From: Phycicoccus sp. HDW14
GTDB taxonomy: Bacteria > Actinomycetota > Actinomycetes > Actinomycetales > Dermatophilaceae
Direction of reading: 5' to 3'
Length of the DNA stretch: 64,000 nucleotides
Assembly (NCBI RefSeq): GCF_011383005.1
Contig: NZ_CP049935.1
Location: forward strand, 3,720,001-3,784,000
A program made the position numbers and the translations under genes. The notes under the pieces were generated by a model that was given only the letters and a program-made list of their open reading frames with translations, ran no database searches and had not been told where the DNA came from. How positions within the stretch are numbered: position 1 is the stretch's first letter; each line of letters begins with the position of its first letter. Of this stretch, positions 21,686-30,695 are shown in pieces.

Positions 21686-22765
21686 ATGCCCCTGGACAAC
21701 CCCTTCTACACCGCCGAGATGCAGGGGCCCTACGAGCTCCTCAGGGTCGGCCGCTTCGAGCTCGAGGAGGGCGGGGTCATCCCCGACCTGCACCTCGCGG
21801 TCGCGACCTACGGCGAGCTGAACGAGGCGCGGGACAACGCGATCCTCGTCCCGACGTGGTTCTCGGGCACGCACGCGACGTGGTGGCAGGTCTACATCGG
21901 CGAGGGTCGCGCGCTCGACCCCTCGCGCTGGTTCATCGTCGTCGTCAACCAGATCGGCAACGGCCTGTCGACCTCACCGCACACGACCGACGACCCGTCC
22001 ATCGCGATGTCGCGCTTCCCGCAGGTGCGCATCGGGGACGACGTCCGGGCCCAGGAGCAGCTGCTGCGCGAGCACTTCGGCATCGAGCGGCTGGCCCTGG
22101 TCGTCGGCGGGTCGATGGGAGCCCAGCAGACGTGGGAGTGGGCGGTCCGCTTCCCGGACAAGGTGCTTCGCGCGGCGCCGATCGCCGGCACGGCGCAGAA
22201 CACCCCCCACGACTTCCTCTTCACGCGGGCCCTGCTCGAGGCCATCACCTCCGACCCGGGATGGAACGGTGGCGAGTACGCCTCGCACGAGGACGTGGCC
22301 GCCGGGCTCGCCCGGCACGCGGACATCTGGGCGATCCTGGGCCTCAGCACGGAGTTCTGGAAGACGGAGTTCTGGCGGGGGATCCCGCCGATCGCCGAGG
22401 GGCTGGAGTTCTCGACCTTCGAGGAGTTCCAGCAGAACTTCGTCCGGCTGCTCTTCGGGATGATGGACCCCAACGCCCTGCTCTCGATGGGCTGGAAGTG
22501 GCAGCGCGGCGACGTCGCCCGGAACACCGGCGGCGACCTCGCCGCCGCCCTCGGGCGGATCACCGCCAAGACCTTCGTGCTGCCGATCGACGAGGACATG
22601 TTCTTCCCGCCGCGCGACTGCGAGGCCGAGCAGCGACTGACCCCGAACAGCGAGCTGCGGGTGCTGCACACCGTCGCGGGGCACTTCGGGCTCTTCGGGT
22701 TCGAGCAGTCCTACCTCGACGAGGTCGACGCCCACCTGCGCGAGCTGCTCGACACCCCCGTCTGA
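21686..22765 (+). CDS. Alpha/beta hydrolase of the MetX superfamily
   Basis: 359 residues from ATG (MPLDNPFY). Catalytic triad candidates: Ser in VVGGSMGAQQTWEWA, Asp in LPIDEDMFFPP and His in VAGHFGLFGF. The overall plan (NAILVPTWFSGTHATWW, NQIGNGLSTSPH) follows the homoserine O-acetyltransferase-like fold. The nucleophile motif GGSMGA, rather than GGSxGGM, and the lack of metY or other methionine genes nearby argue against MetX itself. Likely an acyltransferase or esterase of unknown substrate. Earlier in-frame ATGs lie inside the palindrome and are rejected. The gene is bracketed by two family-B palindromes. Confidence 0.8.
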   Translation: MPLDNPFYTAEMQGPYELLRVGRFELEEGGVIPDLHLAVATYGELNEARDNAILVPTWFSGTHATWWQVYIGEGRALDPSRWFIVVVNQIGNGLSTSPHTTDDPSIAMSRFPQVRIGDDVRAQEQLLREHFGIERLALVVGGSMGAQQTWEWAVRFPDKVLRAAPIAGTAQNTPHDFLFTRALLEAITSDPGWNGGEYASHEDVAAGLARHADIWAILGLSTEFWKTEFWRGIPPIAEGLEFSTFEEFQQNFVRLLFGMMDPNALLSMGWKWQRGDVARNTGGDLAAALGRITAKTFVLPIDEDMFFPPRDCEAEQRLTPNSELRVLHTVAGHFGLFGFEQSYLDEVDAHLRELLDTPV

Positions 22766-22792
22766 GGCCCCTCCACCACCGCACCACTCCAC

Positions 22793-22846
22793 CGCGAACG
22801 TGTGTGAACACGCCAGGCACCACCGGCGTGTTCACACACGTCCGCG
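22793..22846. repeat. Palindrome family B, copy 2
   Basis: 22-nt arms (22793-22814 and 22825-22846) share the outer CGAACGTGTGTGAA of copy 1 but have a different inner stem (CACGCC/GGCGTG) and a 10-nt loop. There is one mismatch. It lies 28 bp after the MetX-like stop. Confidence 0.85.
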
Positions 22847-22938
22847 AGGCGTGAAGGGGGCGCGCACCCATCCGGGACGGGGCGCGGCTCCGAAGCCCCT
22901 CTGACGCCGCCCGAGGAAGCACCGCCGGAGGGAGCACG

Positions 22939-23808
22939 ATGACGCCGCTGACGCAGCGCCTGCTGCGCGCCGTCCTGCTCGCCGTCGGTGCGCTCGTCTC
23001 CGGGTTCGTCCTCTCCGTCGCCGTCGCCTCCTCCGCCTCGGCCGACGAGGGCGACGGCCTGCTGGGCCACGCCGGAGCCTCCCTCTCCTCCGTCACGAGC
23101 CCGGTCCTCGAGCCCGTGGCCGCGCCGGTCGCGAGGGCCGCAGAGCCGGTGACCAAGCCGGTCGCCCAGGCCGTCGCGCCGGTCACCAAGCCCGTCGCGA
23201 AGCTCGTGGAGCCCGTCACGAAGCCGGTTGCCCAGGCCGTCGCGCCGGTCACCGAGCCCGTCGCGAAGCTCGTGGAGCCCGTCACGAAGCCGGTCCTCGA
23301 GGCCGTGGCGCCCGTCACCGACGTCGTCCTCGAGCCGCTCGCCCCGGTCACCGACGCCCTGGCCCCCGTGGCCCAGGTGCTCCCGCCGGTCGACGTCCTG
23401 CTCCCCACCGACGACGCGCCCGCCGTGCCGACCGCCCCCGTCGCGGACGCGCCGCGGGCGACCCCCACCGTCATCCCGGCGACCCCGGCGACCCCGGCGG
23501 CGTCGGTCGACGCACCGGCGCTGACGGTCACCCCGGCCCCGGCCCCGGCCGCCACCGACGACACTGGCGCCCAGCCCGCCCCGGCCGCGCCGACCCCGGC
23601 GACCCCGGCCCTCCCCGCCGTGCCGGCCGCTCCCGCCCCCGGACCGGCCGCCATGGCCTCCGCGCCGGGCGGCCACGCCGGTACCGACCCCACCTCGCTC
23701 GCGCCCCACCCGGTGCGCGACGCCTCGGCCCTCTCCGCGCTCCCCGCGGGCGACGAGGCCGTCCTCGCGACGCAGGCCTTCCACCGGCCCGGCGTCGCCC
23801 CCGACTGA
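22939..23808 (+). CDS. Secreted Pro/Val/Ala repeat protein
   Basis: 289 residues. Signal peptide ending SSASA|DEG. Residues 50-150 are a chain of PVxxPVxxxV repeats (PVTKPVAQAVAPVTKPVAKLVEPV and variants), suited to an extended or amphipathic rod. The rest is Pro/Ala/Thr-rich, disordered-looking spacer with no membrane span or sorting motif. GGAGGG ribosome site before the ATG. Its neighbour at 23908 is another secreted repeat protein on the same strand, 99 bp away. Possibly both are wall- or matrix-associated structural proteins. No family recognised. Confidence 0.75.
   Translation: MTPLTQRLLRAVLLAVGALVSGFVLSVAVASSASADEGDGLLGHAGASLSSVTSPVLEPVAAPVARAAEPVTKPVAQAVAPVTKPVAKLVEPVTKPVAQAVAPVTEPVAKLVEPVTKPVLEAVAPVTDVVLEPLAPVTDALAPVAQVLPPVDVLLPTDDAPAVPTAPVADAPRATPTVIPATPATPAASVDAPALTVTPAPAPAATDDTGAQPAPAAPTPATPALPAVPAAPAPGPAAMASAPGGHAGTDPTSLAPHPVRDASALSALPAGDEAVLATQAFHRPGVAPD
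23152..23283 (+). repeat. 66-bp direct repeat, two copies, coding
   Basis: 23152-23217 and 23218-23283 differ at only a few bases and encode 22 residues each (KPVAQAVAPVT then K/E-PVAKLVEPVT). The high DNA identity implies recent duplication or conversion. Confidence 0.75.
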
Positions 23809-23907
23809 CCCGTCAGGTCGATCCCGCGCGGCTCCCCGAGCCGCAACGGCGCCCGAGTCCCGACGACCCGCGCGCCGGCACAGGACACACCTGACGAAAG
23901 GTCCGAC

Positions 23908-25092
23908 ATGAACACCTGGATCAAGCGATCCCTGGGCACCGCTGCCGTCGCCGGCGGCCTGCTCCTCGGTGGCGCCGCGATGGCGTCCGCCGACGACGGT
24001 TCGAGCGCGTCGCAGCACGCGGCCGACTCCTCCGTCTCCTCCCCGATCCGCCTCGGCGGCATCGACCTCGGGGCGACGAGCAGCAGCTCGAAGAGCTCGT
24101 CGGTCACCGAGACCCGCACCGACCGGGACGGCTCCTCGGAGTCGAGCACGCGGGCGTCGAAGGACTCCTCGAAGAACTCGGTCGGCCTCTCGACCGGCGA
24201 CATCACGGCCGACCCGTCGGCGGCGATCTCCTCGATCACGAAGTCCGCGACCTCGCGTGACTCCGACGCCGACACGAGCCGCTCCTCGTCGAGCAGCGAG
24301 GGCAGGGCCACGGCCAAGGCGCCCGTCTCCATCGGGGGCCTGAACCTCACCGGCTCGAACGAGCAGGCCTCCTCCGGCCGGGAGAAGGTCACCCGCACCG
24401 ACGAGGACGGCGACACCCGCACGTCGGAGTCGGAGTCGGCGAAGGCGTCGAAGACCGGCTACTCGTTCGGCATCGGCGAGCTCACCGCCGACCCGATGGG
24501 CTCGCTCTCGGGCGCGCGCAGCGATGCGCTGACCCGGGACGACGAGGACGTCACCGGGGCCTCGACCTCCGAGGCCGCCGGCTCGTTCTCCTCGCCGCTG
24601 TCCTTCGAGGGCATCACCGGCTCCTTCTCCGACGAGCGCGCCTCGACGGACGCCCGCCGCGACACCGTGACCGACGAGGACGGCACCCGCTCGCAGGCCA
24701 CCCGTGAGGCCCGCGCCTCGAAGACCACGGGCGGCTTCGACACCGGCTCCTTCGCGGCCGACCCGAACGGCGCCTTCCGCACCGTGCGCTCGGACGCCTT
24801 CTCGACGCGGGACCGCGACGAGACCGCCGACCGCTCCACGAGCACCTCGGTGTTCGACCTCGCCGCCCCGTACTCGGCCAGCGGCGGCTCGGGCTTCTTC
24901 TCCCGTGAGGACGCCTCGGCGACCGAGCGCGAGACGATGGTCTCCGACGAGGACGGCACCCTGACCCGCATCGAGCGGGACGAGGACGCCAACGCCTTCG
25001 GCCAGTCCTTCGGGTTCGACCGCAGCGAGGGTGACCTCCTCGGCTCCTTCGACGCCACCTCGGTGTTCGACGGGATGGTCGACAACCGCTGA
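23908..25092 (+). CDS. Secreted Ser/Asp-rich four-repeat protein
   Basis: 394 residues; signal peptide ending AMASA|DDG, ATG after GAAAGG. The mature protein is four diverged repeats of about 85-90 residues. Each has an IGGLNLTG/FEGITGSF-type start, a charged TxTDEDGTxSxxxxE segment, then FxxGxxxADPxGA, then a Ser/Asp/Arg stretch. It is acidic and Ser-rich, with no Cys, membrane span or sorting signal. The DxDGT motifs might bind calcium. I do not recognise the family. Pairing with the preceding secreted repeat protein suggests a shared extracellular role. Confidence 0.75.
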   Translation: MNTWIKRSLGTAAVAGGLLLGGAAMASADDGSSASQHAADSSVSSPIRLGGIDLGATSSSSKSSSVTETRTDRDGSSESSTRASKDSSKNSVGLSTGDITADPSAAISSITKSATSRDSDADTSRSSSSSEGRATAKAPVSIGGLNLTGSNEQASSGREKVTRTDEDGDTRTSESESAKASKTGYSFGIGELTADPMGSLSGARSDALTRDDEDVTGASTSEAAGSFSSPLSFEGITGSFSDERASTDARRDTVTDEDGTRSQATREARASKTTGGFDTGSFAADPNGAFRTVRSDAFSTRDRDETADRSTSTSVFDLAAPYSASGGSGFFSREDASATERETMVSDEDGTLTRIERDEDANAFGQSFGFDRSEGDLLGSFDATSVFDGMVDNR

Positions 25093-25196
25093 CCCTCGGG
25101 TCGGCAGTGCACCACCTCGACCCGGCCGGCGACCCTCTCGGTCGCCGGCCGGCCGGGGGACCGTGTGCCCGCCGGGGGGATGGGAGAGTGGTCGCC

Positions 25197-26225
25197 ATGA
25201 GCGACGTCGCGGTGACCATCGACGGACTGCCCGACCGGTACCTGACGACCCGACCGGTCGCCGAGGACGCCCCGGAGGTCGCGGCCCTGCTCGCGGCCCA
25301 CCAGCAGGCGGCCAAGGGTTCCTCGGGCGTCGACCCCGAGGCGGTGCTCGGCCAGCTCGCCGGCACCGGGTCCTGGACCCGCCGGCAGGTGCTGGTCCGC
25401 GACCCCGAGGGCCGGCTGCTCGCGTGGCTCTCGGTGCACGACCGGGCGGCCGGCCGGGTGCTCGTCGAGGTGACGGTGTCGCCCGACCTCCCCGTCGACG
25501 AGGCCGACCTGCTCGCCCACCACCTGTTCGCCGCCGGCGAGCGCCACGCGCGCGACATCGGCCGGATGCGCCGGCTGCGCACGACCCTCCTCGACTCCGG
25601 CGCCTACGCCGACGACCCGCGCCAGCAGGCCTGGCTCGACGGTGCGGGGTACCGGTGCACCCGGACCTGGCTGCAGATGACCCGCCCGGTGCGGCCCGAG
25701 GAGGAGTCGTCGCTGCCGGCCGTGCGCGAGGGCGTGGTCGTCCGGCCGGTCGACCGGCACGAGGACGGCCTGCCGGTCGCGCAGGACCTCCAGGCGGTGC
25801 ACCGCGTGCTCGAGGAGTCCTTCCAGGACCACTTCAGCTCCTACCGCGAGAGCTTCCCCGAGTTCGTCATGCGGCTGCGCGAGGACCCCGGTCACCGCTG
25901 GGACCACTGGTGGCTGGCGACCGTCGAGACCGACGACGGCGTGCTCCCCGCCGGCGCGTTGGTGTCGACGGTGCTGCGCGAGGACGCCGCCGGCCACGAG
26001 GGCAGCTACGTCGACTACATCGGGGTGCACCGCAGGGCGCGGGGTCGTGGAGTGGCGAAGGCGTTGCTGCACATCGTGATCGCCGATGCCGCACGCCGCG
26101 GGCGCAACCGGGTCGGGCTCGAGGTCGACGCCGACTCACCGACCGGTGCCGACGGCCTCTACACCTCGATGGGCTGGGTCACCGACTACCGCACCCAGTC
26201 GTGGCACCAGGACCTCGACCTCTGA
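25197..26225 (+). CDS. Tandem-GNAT acetyltransferase
   Basis: 342 residues from ATG (MSDVAVTIDG). It has two GNAT-like halves, as in mycothiol synthase (MshD) relatives. The first (about 15-170) lacks a clear acetyl-CoA loop. The second (about 180-342) has YIGVHRRARGRGVAKALL, the pantetheine/pyrophosphate-binding Q/RxxGxG/A motif, followed by VGLEVDADSPTGADGLYTSMGW. Probably N-acetylates a small amine or thiol. The shared layout is weak evidence for MshD itself. Longer upstream start candidates contain low-complexity sequence and are rejected. Confidence 0.8.
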   Translation: MSDVAVTIDGLPDRYLTTRPVAEDAPEVAALLAAHQQAAKGSSGVDPEAVLGQLAGTGSWTRRQVLVRDPEGRLLAWLSVHDRAAGRVLVEVTVSPDLPVDEADLLAHHLFAAGERHARDIGRMRRLRTTLLDSGAYADDPRQQAWLDGAGYRCTRTWLQMTRPVRPEEESSLPAVREGVVVRPVDRHEDGLPVAQDLQAVHRVLEESFQDHFSSYRESFPEFVMRLREDPGHRWDHWWLATVETDDGVLPAGALVSTVLREDAAGHEGSYVDYIGVHRRARGRGVAKALLHIVIADAARRGRNRVGLEVDADSPTGADGLYTSMGWVTDYRTQSWHQDLDL

Positions 26226-26266
26226 GGCCGACCGTCCGGCCGCCCGGCCCGCAGGCCGCCCCGCGG

Positions 26267-26947
26267 TCAGCGGGCGACGTCGACGACGAGCCGGGTCGGG
26301 CCGGTGAGCAGCGAGACGCGGAACGGCCGCTGACCGCCGGTGACCCCGATGAACTGCTGGCCGTAGCCCTCGAACCCGCCCCAGATCGCGTCGGCCGACG
26401 CGATGCCGGTGCCCTTGAGGGTGGCCGGGAGCGGGTCGTCGGGGCTCGGCGCGGACTCGCCGGGGATGTCGACCGAGGTCACCATCACCTCGAGCCAGGC
26501 GTCGCCGGGCACGTCGCGACGGTCGCCCGAGCCGTCCTCGACGGGGGCGTCGACCCACCGGACGCGGTAGGTCGGCGTGCCCGCCTTGCTGAACTGGTAG
26601 ACGACGCGGTCGTACCCGGTGTGCTTCCCGACCCGGGACTCGACGCCGATGCCGATGGAGGAGCCGAGCTCGGGCCAGCCGGCGGTCTTCTGCTCCTCGA
26701 GCGAGAAGCCGGCGAGCGTCGTGCTGGGGCTCGGGGAGGCCGACGAGGTGCTCGGGTCGGGCGTGGCGGAGGGGGAGGCCGACGAGCTGCTGACCGACGG
26801 GTCGGGCCCGAGCCCGGGCTCCTCCTTGCCGCTCGTCGTGCACGCGGCGAGGGCCACGACGGCGAGCGCCGCCGTCGCGGCGGCGCCGCCGCGGGCCACC
26901 CGTCGGGTGCGGCGGACGGGGGTCGGTGCGCTCGAGCGTGCGGTCAT
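26267..26947 (-). CDS. AMIN-like domain lipoprotein
   Basis: 226 residues. An Arg-rich N-terminus and signal peptide end at lipobox LAAC (about residue 35), followed by a Ser/Pro linker to about 75. A domain with RVGKHTGYDRVVYQFSKAGTPTYRVRW matches the pattern of AMIN-like lipoproteins in actinobacteria, ending GPTRLVVDVAR. AMIN-type domains bind cell-wall components, so it is likely a wall-associated surface lipoprotein. Convergent with the GNAT gene (41-bp gap). No transcriptional signal stands out. Confidence 0.8.
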   Translation of the reverse strand: MTARSSAPTPVRRTRRVARGGAAATAALAVVALAACTTSGKEEPGLGPDPSVSSSSASPSATPDPSTSSASPSPSTTLAGFSLEEQKTAGWPELGSSIGIGVESRVGKHTGYDRVVYQFSKAGTPTYRVRWVDAPVEDGSGDRRDVPGDAWLEVMVTSVDIPGESAPSPDDPLPATLKGTGIASADAIWGGFEGYGQQFIGVTGGQRPFRVSLLTGPTRLVVDVAR

Positions 26948-27028
26948 CGGTGTTCCTTCACGGGTCCATGGTCGCGGACCGCGACCCTCGCCCGTGGGAC
27001 GTCGGGGGAGGGCGTGCCGTTCCCCGGC

Positions 27029-28317
27029 TCAGCGCACGACGGTGCGGGCGCCGTGGCGGGGGACGCTCGTGATGTTCCGCACCCGCGGCTGCTCGCGGCC
27101 GTGGGCCTCGACGTCGTGCGCCACGAGCACCTCGCGCAGCACGGCGACCGCCTCCATCAGCGAGAACCCCGCGCCGATGCACCGCCGCACCCCGCCGCCG
27201 AAGGGGATCCAGGTGTTCGGGCGGGCTGGCCGTCGAGGAAGCGCTCGGGACGGAAGGCGCCGGGGTCCGGGTGGCTCGCGGAGCGGGAGTGCGCGAGGAG
27301 GATGGAGGCGGCGACCGTGGTGCCGGCGGGCAGGTCGAGGCCGGCGAGCGTGGACGGGGCGCGCAGCACGCGCACGACCATGGGGATGACCGGGTGCAGG
27401 CGCATCGCCTCCTTGACGAGGGCCTCGAGCCGCTCGTCGTCTCCGGTGCGGGCGGCCTCGCGCGCCCAGGCCCGTCGGGCGGGGTCGAGCCCGATCTCGT
27501 GGAGGGTCCAGGCCAGGGCGGTCGCCGTCGTCTCGTGGCCGGCGAGCAGCAGCGTCACGAGCTGGTCGCGCAGCTCGTCGTCGGTCAGGCGGTCGCCGCC
27601 GTCGTCGGCGCGGATCAGCCGGGAGAGCACGTCCTCGCGGTGCTCGAGGTCGGGGCTGGCCCGGCGCTCGCGGACCTCCTCGCGGATGAGGACGTCGAGG
27701 GCCGCGGTGCGCTCTGCGGCCCGGCGCCACATGCCGACGGAGCGCAGGCGGGGGACGGCGTAGCCGAGGAACACGAGCGGGCTGACGTCGACGAGCTGGC
27801 GGACGAGGGGTCGCAGGCGTTCGAGGCGGGCCTCGTCGGTGACGCCGAAGACGACCCGGAGGATCACCTCGAGGGTGACCGCGTTCATCCGCTCGAGGAC
27901 GGGGAAGGGGACGCCGGGGGTCCACGAGCCGACCTCGGTCTTGGCCAGGCCGGTGACGAGGTCGGCGTAGCCGCGCAGGGCGCGACCGGAGAAGGCCGGG
28001 GTGAGCAGGGCCCGGGCCCGCCGGTGGTCGGCACCGTCGAGGAGCAGCAGCGAGTGCTGGCCCATCACCGGACCGAGGAGCGAGTTGGCCTCGCCCGCGT
28101 GGAAGACGTCGGGGTCGCCGGCGAAGATCTCGCGGACGGCGGCCGGGTCGGAGAACAGGACGATGTCGCGGCCGGTCGGGAGCAGCCGCACGGTGAACGC
28201 GTCGCCGTACCGGCGCTGCAGCCGGGGCACCCAGCGGTGGCGCAGGCGCATCATCCCGACGCTCTGGACGAGGCGGGGCAGCCGCGGCCCGGGCGGCAGG
28301 GGAGGCGGGTGGTCCAT
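27029..28317 (-). CDS. Cytochrome P450, one frameshift
   Basis: The reconstructed protein has about 429 residues. Signatures: I-helix LLLAGHETTATALAW, K-helix KEAMRLHP (ExxR), meander FRPERFLDG, and heme loop PFGGGVRRCIGAGFS with the Cys thiolate. The frame breaks between FLDGQP and RPNTWIPFGGG; one added base in the short G runs at 27220-27231 restores it, though the exact site is ambiguous. ATG with GAGGAGGA upstream. A heme monooxygenase needing a ferredoxin or reductase from elsewhere. The substrate is unknown; the sequence style is that of bacterial CYP families with long N-termini. Confidence 0.85.
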
Positions 28318-28348
28318 CGGGTCCTCCTCGTCGGCCGGTGTCCCGAGC

Positions 28349-29191
28349 CTAGCCGCGGGCGGTCGCGGACCACGTGGCCCGGACCTCGTCGGCGACGTCG
28401 GCGGCCTGGGCCAGGCCGGCGCGGGCGGCGTCAGCGCGGCGGGCGGGGTCGAGGACGTTCTTCCCGATGGCCGCCAGTGCCCGCGCGTCCGGCGCGAGGA
28501 CGGCGGTGCGGGTCGCGCCCGTGCGCGTCAGCTGGGCGGCGACGGACGTCGCCCTCGACAGCGACCGCGGCAGCGGGGCGACGACGACCACCGGGTCGCA
28601 GCCCTCGGCCAGATCGGCGTTCGCGGTCGAGCGCACACCGCCGTCGACGAGGCGGCGCCCGCCCGTCGACACCGGTGGCCAGACCATCGGCACGGCGCAG
28701 CTGGCCGCGACGGCGTGCACGAGGTCGACCCCGCCGTCACGGTCGAGGACGACGAGCTCGCCGGTGTCGGCGTCGACCGCGGTGACCCGCAGGTCACCCT
28801 CCGGCCACTCCTCCCACGGGACACGGTGGCGGATGACAGCCACCCGATCGGAACCGTCACCGGGGTTGGCGCGCAACGCCTTCCGGCCGATGCGGGCGCG
28901 CTTCTCGCGAGCGCTGCCGGGCCGGAGGAGGGCGGGGGCGAGGCGGAGCATCGTCCAGCGCGAGAGGGTTGCCGCGCGCTCGCCGGTGGGTGGGGCCAGC
29001 TGGGCCTCGTAGAGCTCGTCGAGCGGTGTGCCGCTGCGGACCTGGGCGCCGACGACCGAACCGGCGGACGTGCCGACGACGAGGTCGGCGTCGGTGAGGT
29101 CGACCCCGGCACGGGCCAGCCCGTGGAGGAGGCCGAGCTCCCAGGCGATGCCGGTGATGCCGCCGCCGCCGAGGACGAGTGCGCTGCGCGT
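28349..29191 (-). CDS. Patatin-like phospholipase 1
   Basis: 280 residues. Oxyanion loop [16 protein letters not shown], nucleophile elbow [11 protein letters not shown], and the Asp of the Ser-Asp dyad in [15 protein letters not shown]. No signal peptide or span, so it is a cytosolic or peripheral lipid acyl hydrolase. Stop 31 bp from the P450 start, both on the − strand. The start at 29191 is set by a TACGGT box six bases upstream. Divergent from a second patatin-like gene that shares the 56-bp intergenic region. Confidence 0.9.
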   Translation of the reverse strand, partial: TRSALVLGGGGITGIAWELGLLHGLARAGVDLTDADLVVGTSAGSVVGAQVRSGTPLDELYEAQLAPPTGERAATLSRWTMLRLAPALLRPGSAREKRARIGRKALRANPGDGSDRVAVIRHRVPWEEWPEGDLRVTAVDADTGELVVLDRDGGVDLVHAVAASCAVPMVWPPVSTGGRRLVDGGVRSTANADLAEGCDPVVVVAPLPRSLSRATSVAAQLTRTGATRTAVLAPDARALAAIGKNVLDPARRADAARAGLAQAADVADEVRATWSATARG

Positions 29192-29197
29192 CATCGC

Positions 29198-29203
29198 CCC
29201 ACC
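29198..29203 (-). promoter_or_regulatory. -10 hexamer TACGGT, leaderless-type
   Basis: Six bases before the ATG of patatin-like gene 1. Confidence 0.6.
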
Positions 29204-29235
29204 GTAGGCGCGCCGACCCGCACCCGGGGCCGTCG

Positions 29236-29241
29236 TACGCT
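29236..29241 (+). promoter_or_regulatory. -10 hexamer TACGCT, leaderless-type
   Basis: Six bases before the ATG of patatin-like gene 2; back-to-back with the opposing box at 29198. Confidence 0.6.
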
Positions 29242-29247
29242 GGCGGC

Positions 29248-30229
29248 ATGGGTCGACGGGTGGCGCTCGCGCTGGGGGCCGGGGGCGCGCGGGGGTACGC
29301 GCACATCGGGGCCCTCCAGGTGCTCGAGGAGCGCGGGTTCGAGGTCGTCGCCATCGCCGGCACCTCGATGGGTGCGCTCGTCGGGGCCTCGCGGCGGCCG
29401 GCCGGCTCGACGCGTACACCGAGTGGGCCACCGGCCTCACGCAGTACGACGTCTGGCGGCTGCTGGACCTCAACCTCGGTGGGGGAGGTGCGATCCGGGC
29501 CGAGCGCATCTTCTCGAAGGTCGGCGACATCCTCGGCGGCGCTCTCATCGAGGACTGCGCGATCCCGTTCACGGCCGTCGCGACCGACCTCAACAACCGC
29601 CGCGAGGTGTGGTTCCAGCGCGGGCCCGTGGCGACGGCCGTCCGCGCGTCGGTGGCCATCCCGAGCCTCGTGACGCCGATCGTCGTCGACGGCCGGCTCC
29701 TCGTCGACGGCGGGCTGATGAACCCCGTGCCGATCGAGCCGACCGCCGCCGTCGTCTCCGACCTCACCGTGGCCGTCAGCCTGCAGGCCGGGCACAGCCG
29801 GGGATGGCCGTCGCGCCCGTGCGCACGGCGGGTCCGCTGAGCGGCCCGCTCGCGGGGTCGGTGCGCTCGCTGACCCACCGGGTCAGCGCGCTGATCGGCG
29901 GCTCGCACGCGAGCGAGGACGCACCGGGCGAGGCCGTGACCGGCGAGGACGTCGAGCCGGTGACGGAGGGGGGCGGGGCCCCGACCGTCGCGCCGGCGCC
30001 CGGTTACGCGCCCGCGCCGAAGGACCTCGCGTCGGCGGAGATCTTCAACCGCTCGTTCGACACGATGGCCGCGCTCATCACCCGGTACCGGATGGCGAGC
30101 AACCCGCCGGACGTGCTCGTCTCGGTGCCGTCGGACGCCTGCCGGACGATGGACTTCCACCGGGCCCCGGAGATGATCGAGCTCGGGCGCGAGCTGACCG
30201 CCAAGGCTCTCGACGACGCCGGTCAGTGA
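29248..30229 (+). CDS. Patatin-like phospholipase 2 (RssA/NTE-like), two frameshifts
   Basis: The reconstructed protein has about 327 residues. Oxyanion loop [15 protein letters not shown], nucleophile [14 protein letters not shown], dyad Asp in [15 protein letters not shown]. One G restored at 29383-29386 gives [17 protein letters not shown], and one at 29800-29803 gives [16 protein letters not shown]. The C-terminal extension (Ser/Glu/Pro linker, then [21 protein letters not shown] ... [10 protein letters not shown]) is typical of the YlbK/RssA-type group. Cytosolic. It differs in subfamily from the divergent patatin-like gene. Confidence 0.85.
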
Positions 30230-30268
30230 CGGCCGGCGCGGGCGGTCACCCGGGGCCGGAGCCGGTGG

Positions 30269-30499
30269 TCACTGCGGGTCGACGCGCGGCGAGGCGCCCT
30301 GGAGCTCGTCGATGAGCTCGGAGGCGTGGGCCTTGGTGAGCCCCTCGGGCACCTCGCGGCCGGCCTCGCGCGCGAGGGTCTGCAGGTAGCTCAGCTGCGG
30401 CCCGGTGGCGGGCTCGTCGCCGGTGGCCCACTGCTCCGGTGGCTTGGTCGCGTCCTGCGGGTCGGGGGTCTGCTCGGGCATCGGGGTCTGGTCGCTCAT
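30269..30499 (-). CDS. DUF3072 family small protein
   Basis: 76 residues. A disordered acidic N-terminus leads to the family core ATGPQLSYLQTLAREAGREVPEGLTKAHASELIDELQ, two helices resembling a SAP-like or phage-type DNA-binding pattern. Function unknown; the family is widespread in actinobacteria and proteobacteria. A TAGCGT box six bases upstream supports the ATG at 30499. Convergent with patatin-like gene 2. Confidence 0.85.
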   Translation of the reverse strand: MSDQTPMPEQTPDPQDATKPPEQWATGDEPATGPQLSYLQTLAREAGREVPEGLTKAHASELIDELQGASPRVDPQ

Positions 30500-30505
30500 C
30501 CGGCC

Positions 30506-30511
30506 ACGCTA
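30506..30511 (-). promoter_or_regulatory. -10 hexamer TAGCGT, leaderless-type
   Basis: Six bases before the DUF3072 start at 30499. Confidence 0.6.
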
Positions 30512-30573
30512 GGCGGAGGCACCGACAACGGGGTCGTGCGCTGAGCGGCCGGCCGTCGTCCTTCCCCGCTGGT

Positions 30574-30617
30574 TCGAGGTGAAACCGGCCCCCGGAGACG
30601 GCTCGGTATCACCTCGA
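30574..30617. repeat. Palindrome family C, copy 2
   Basis: 14-nt arms (TCGAGGTGAAACCG, one mismatch) around a 16-nt loop. It is placed 3' of the − strand YqeB-like gene and upstream of DUF3072. Confidence 0.75.
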
Positions 30618-30695
30618 CCGATGATGAGCGGCCGCCGAGGTGCGGACGGCGCCGCCTGCGGTGACCTGACGTGGGTGGCGGGACCCGTCGACCCG

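Noticed and set aside
27029..28317. P450 as a true pseudogene
   Set aside because: All catalytic motifs are intact in the two frames, and the break matches the window-wide pattern of one-base run errors.
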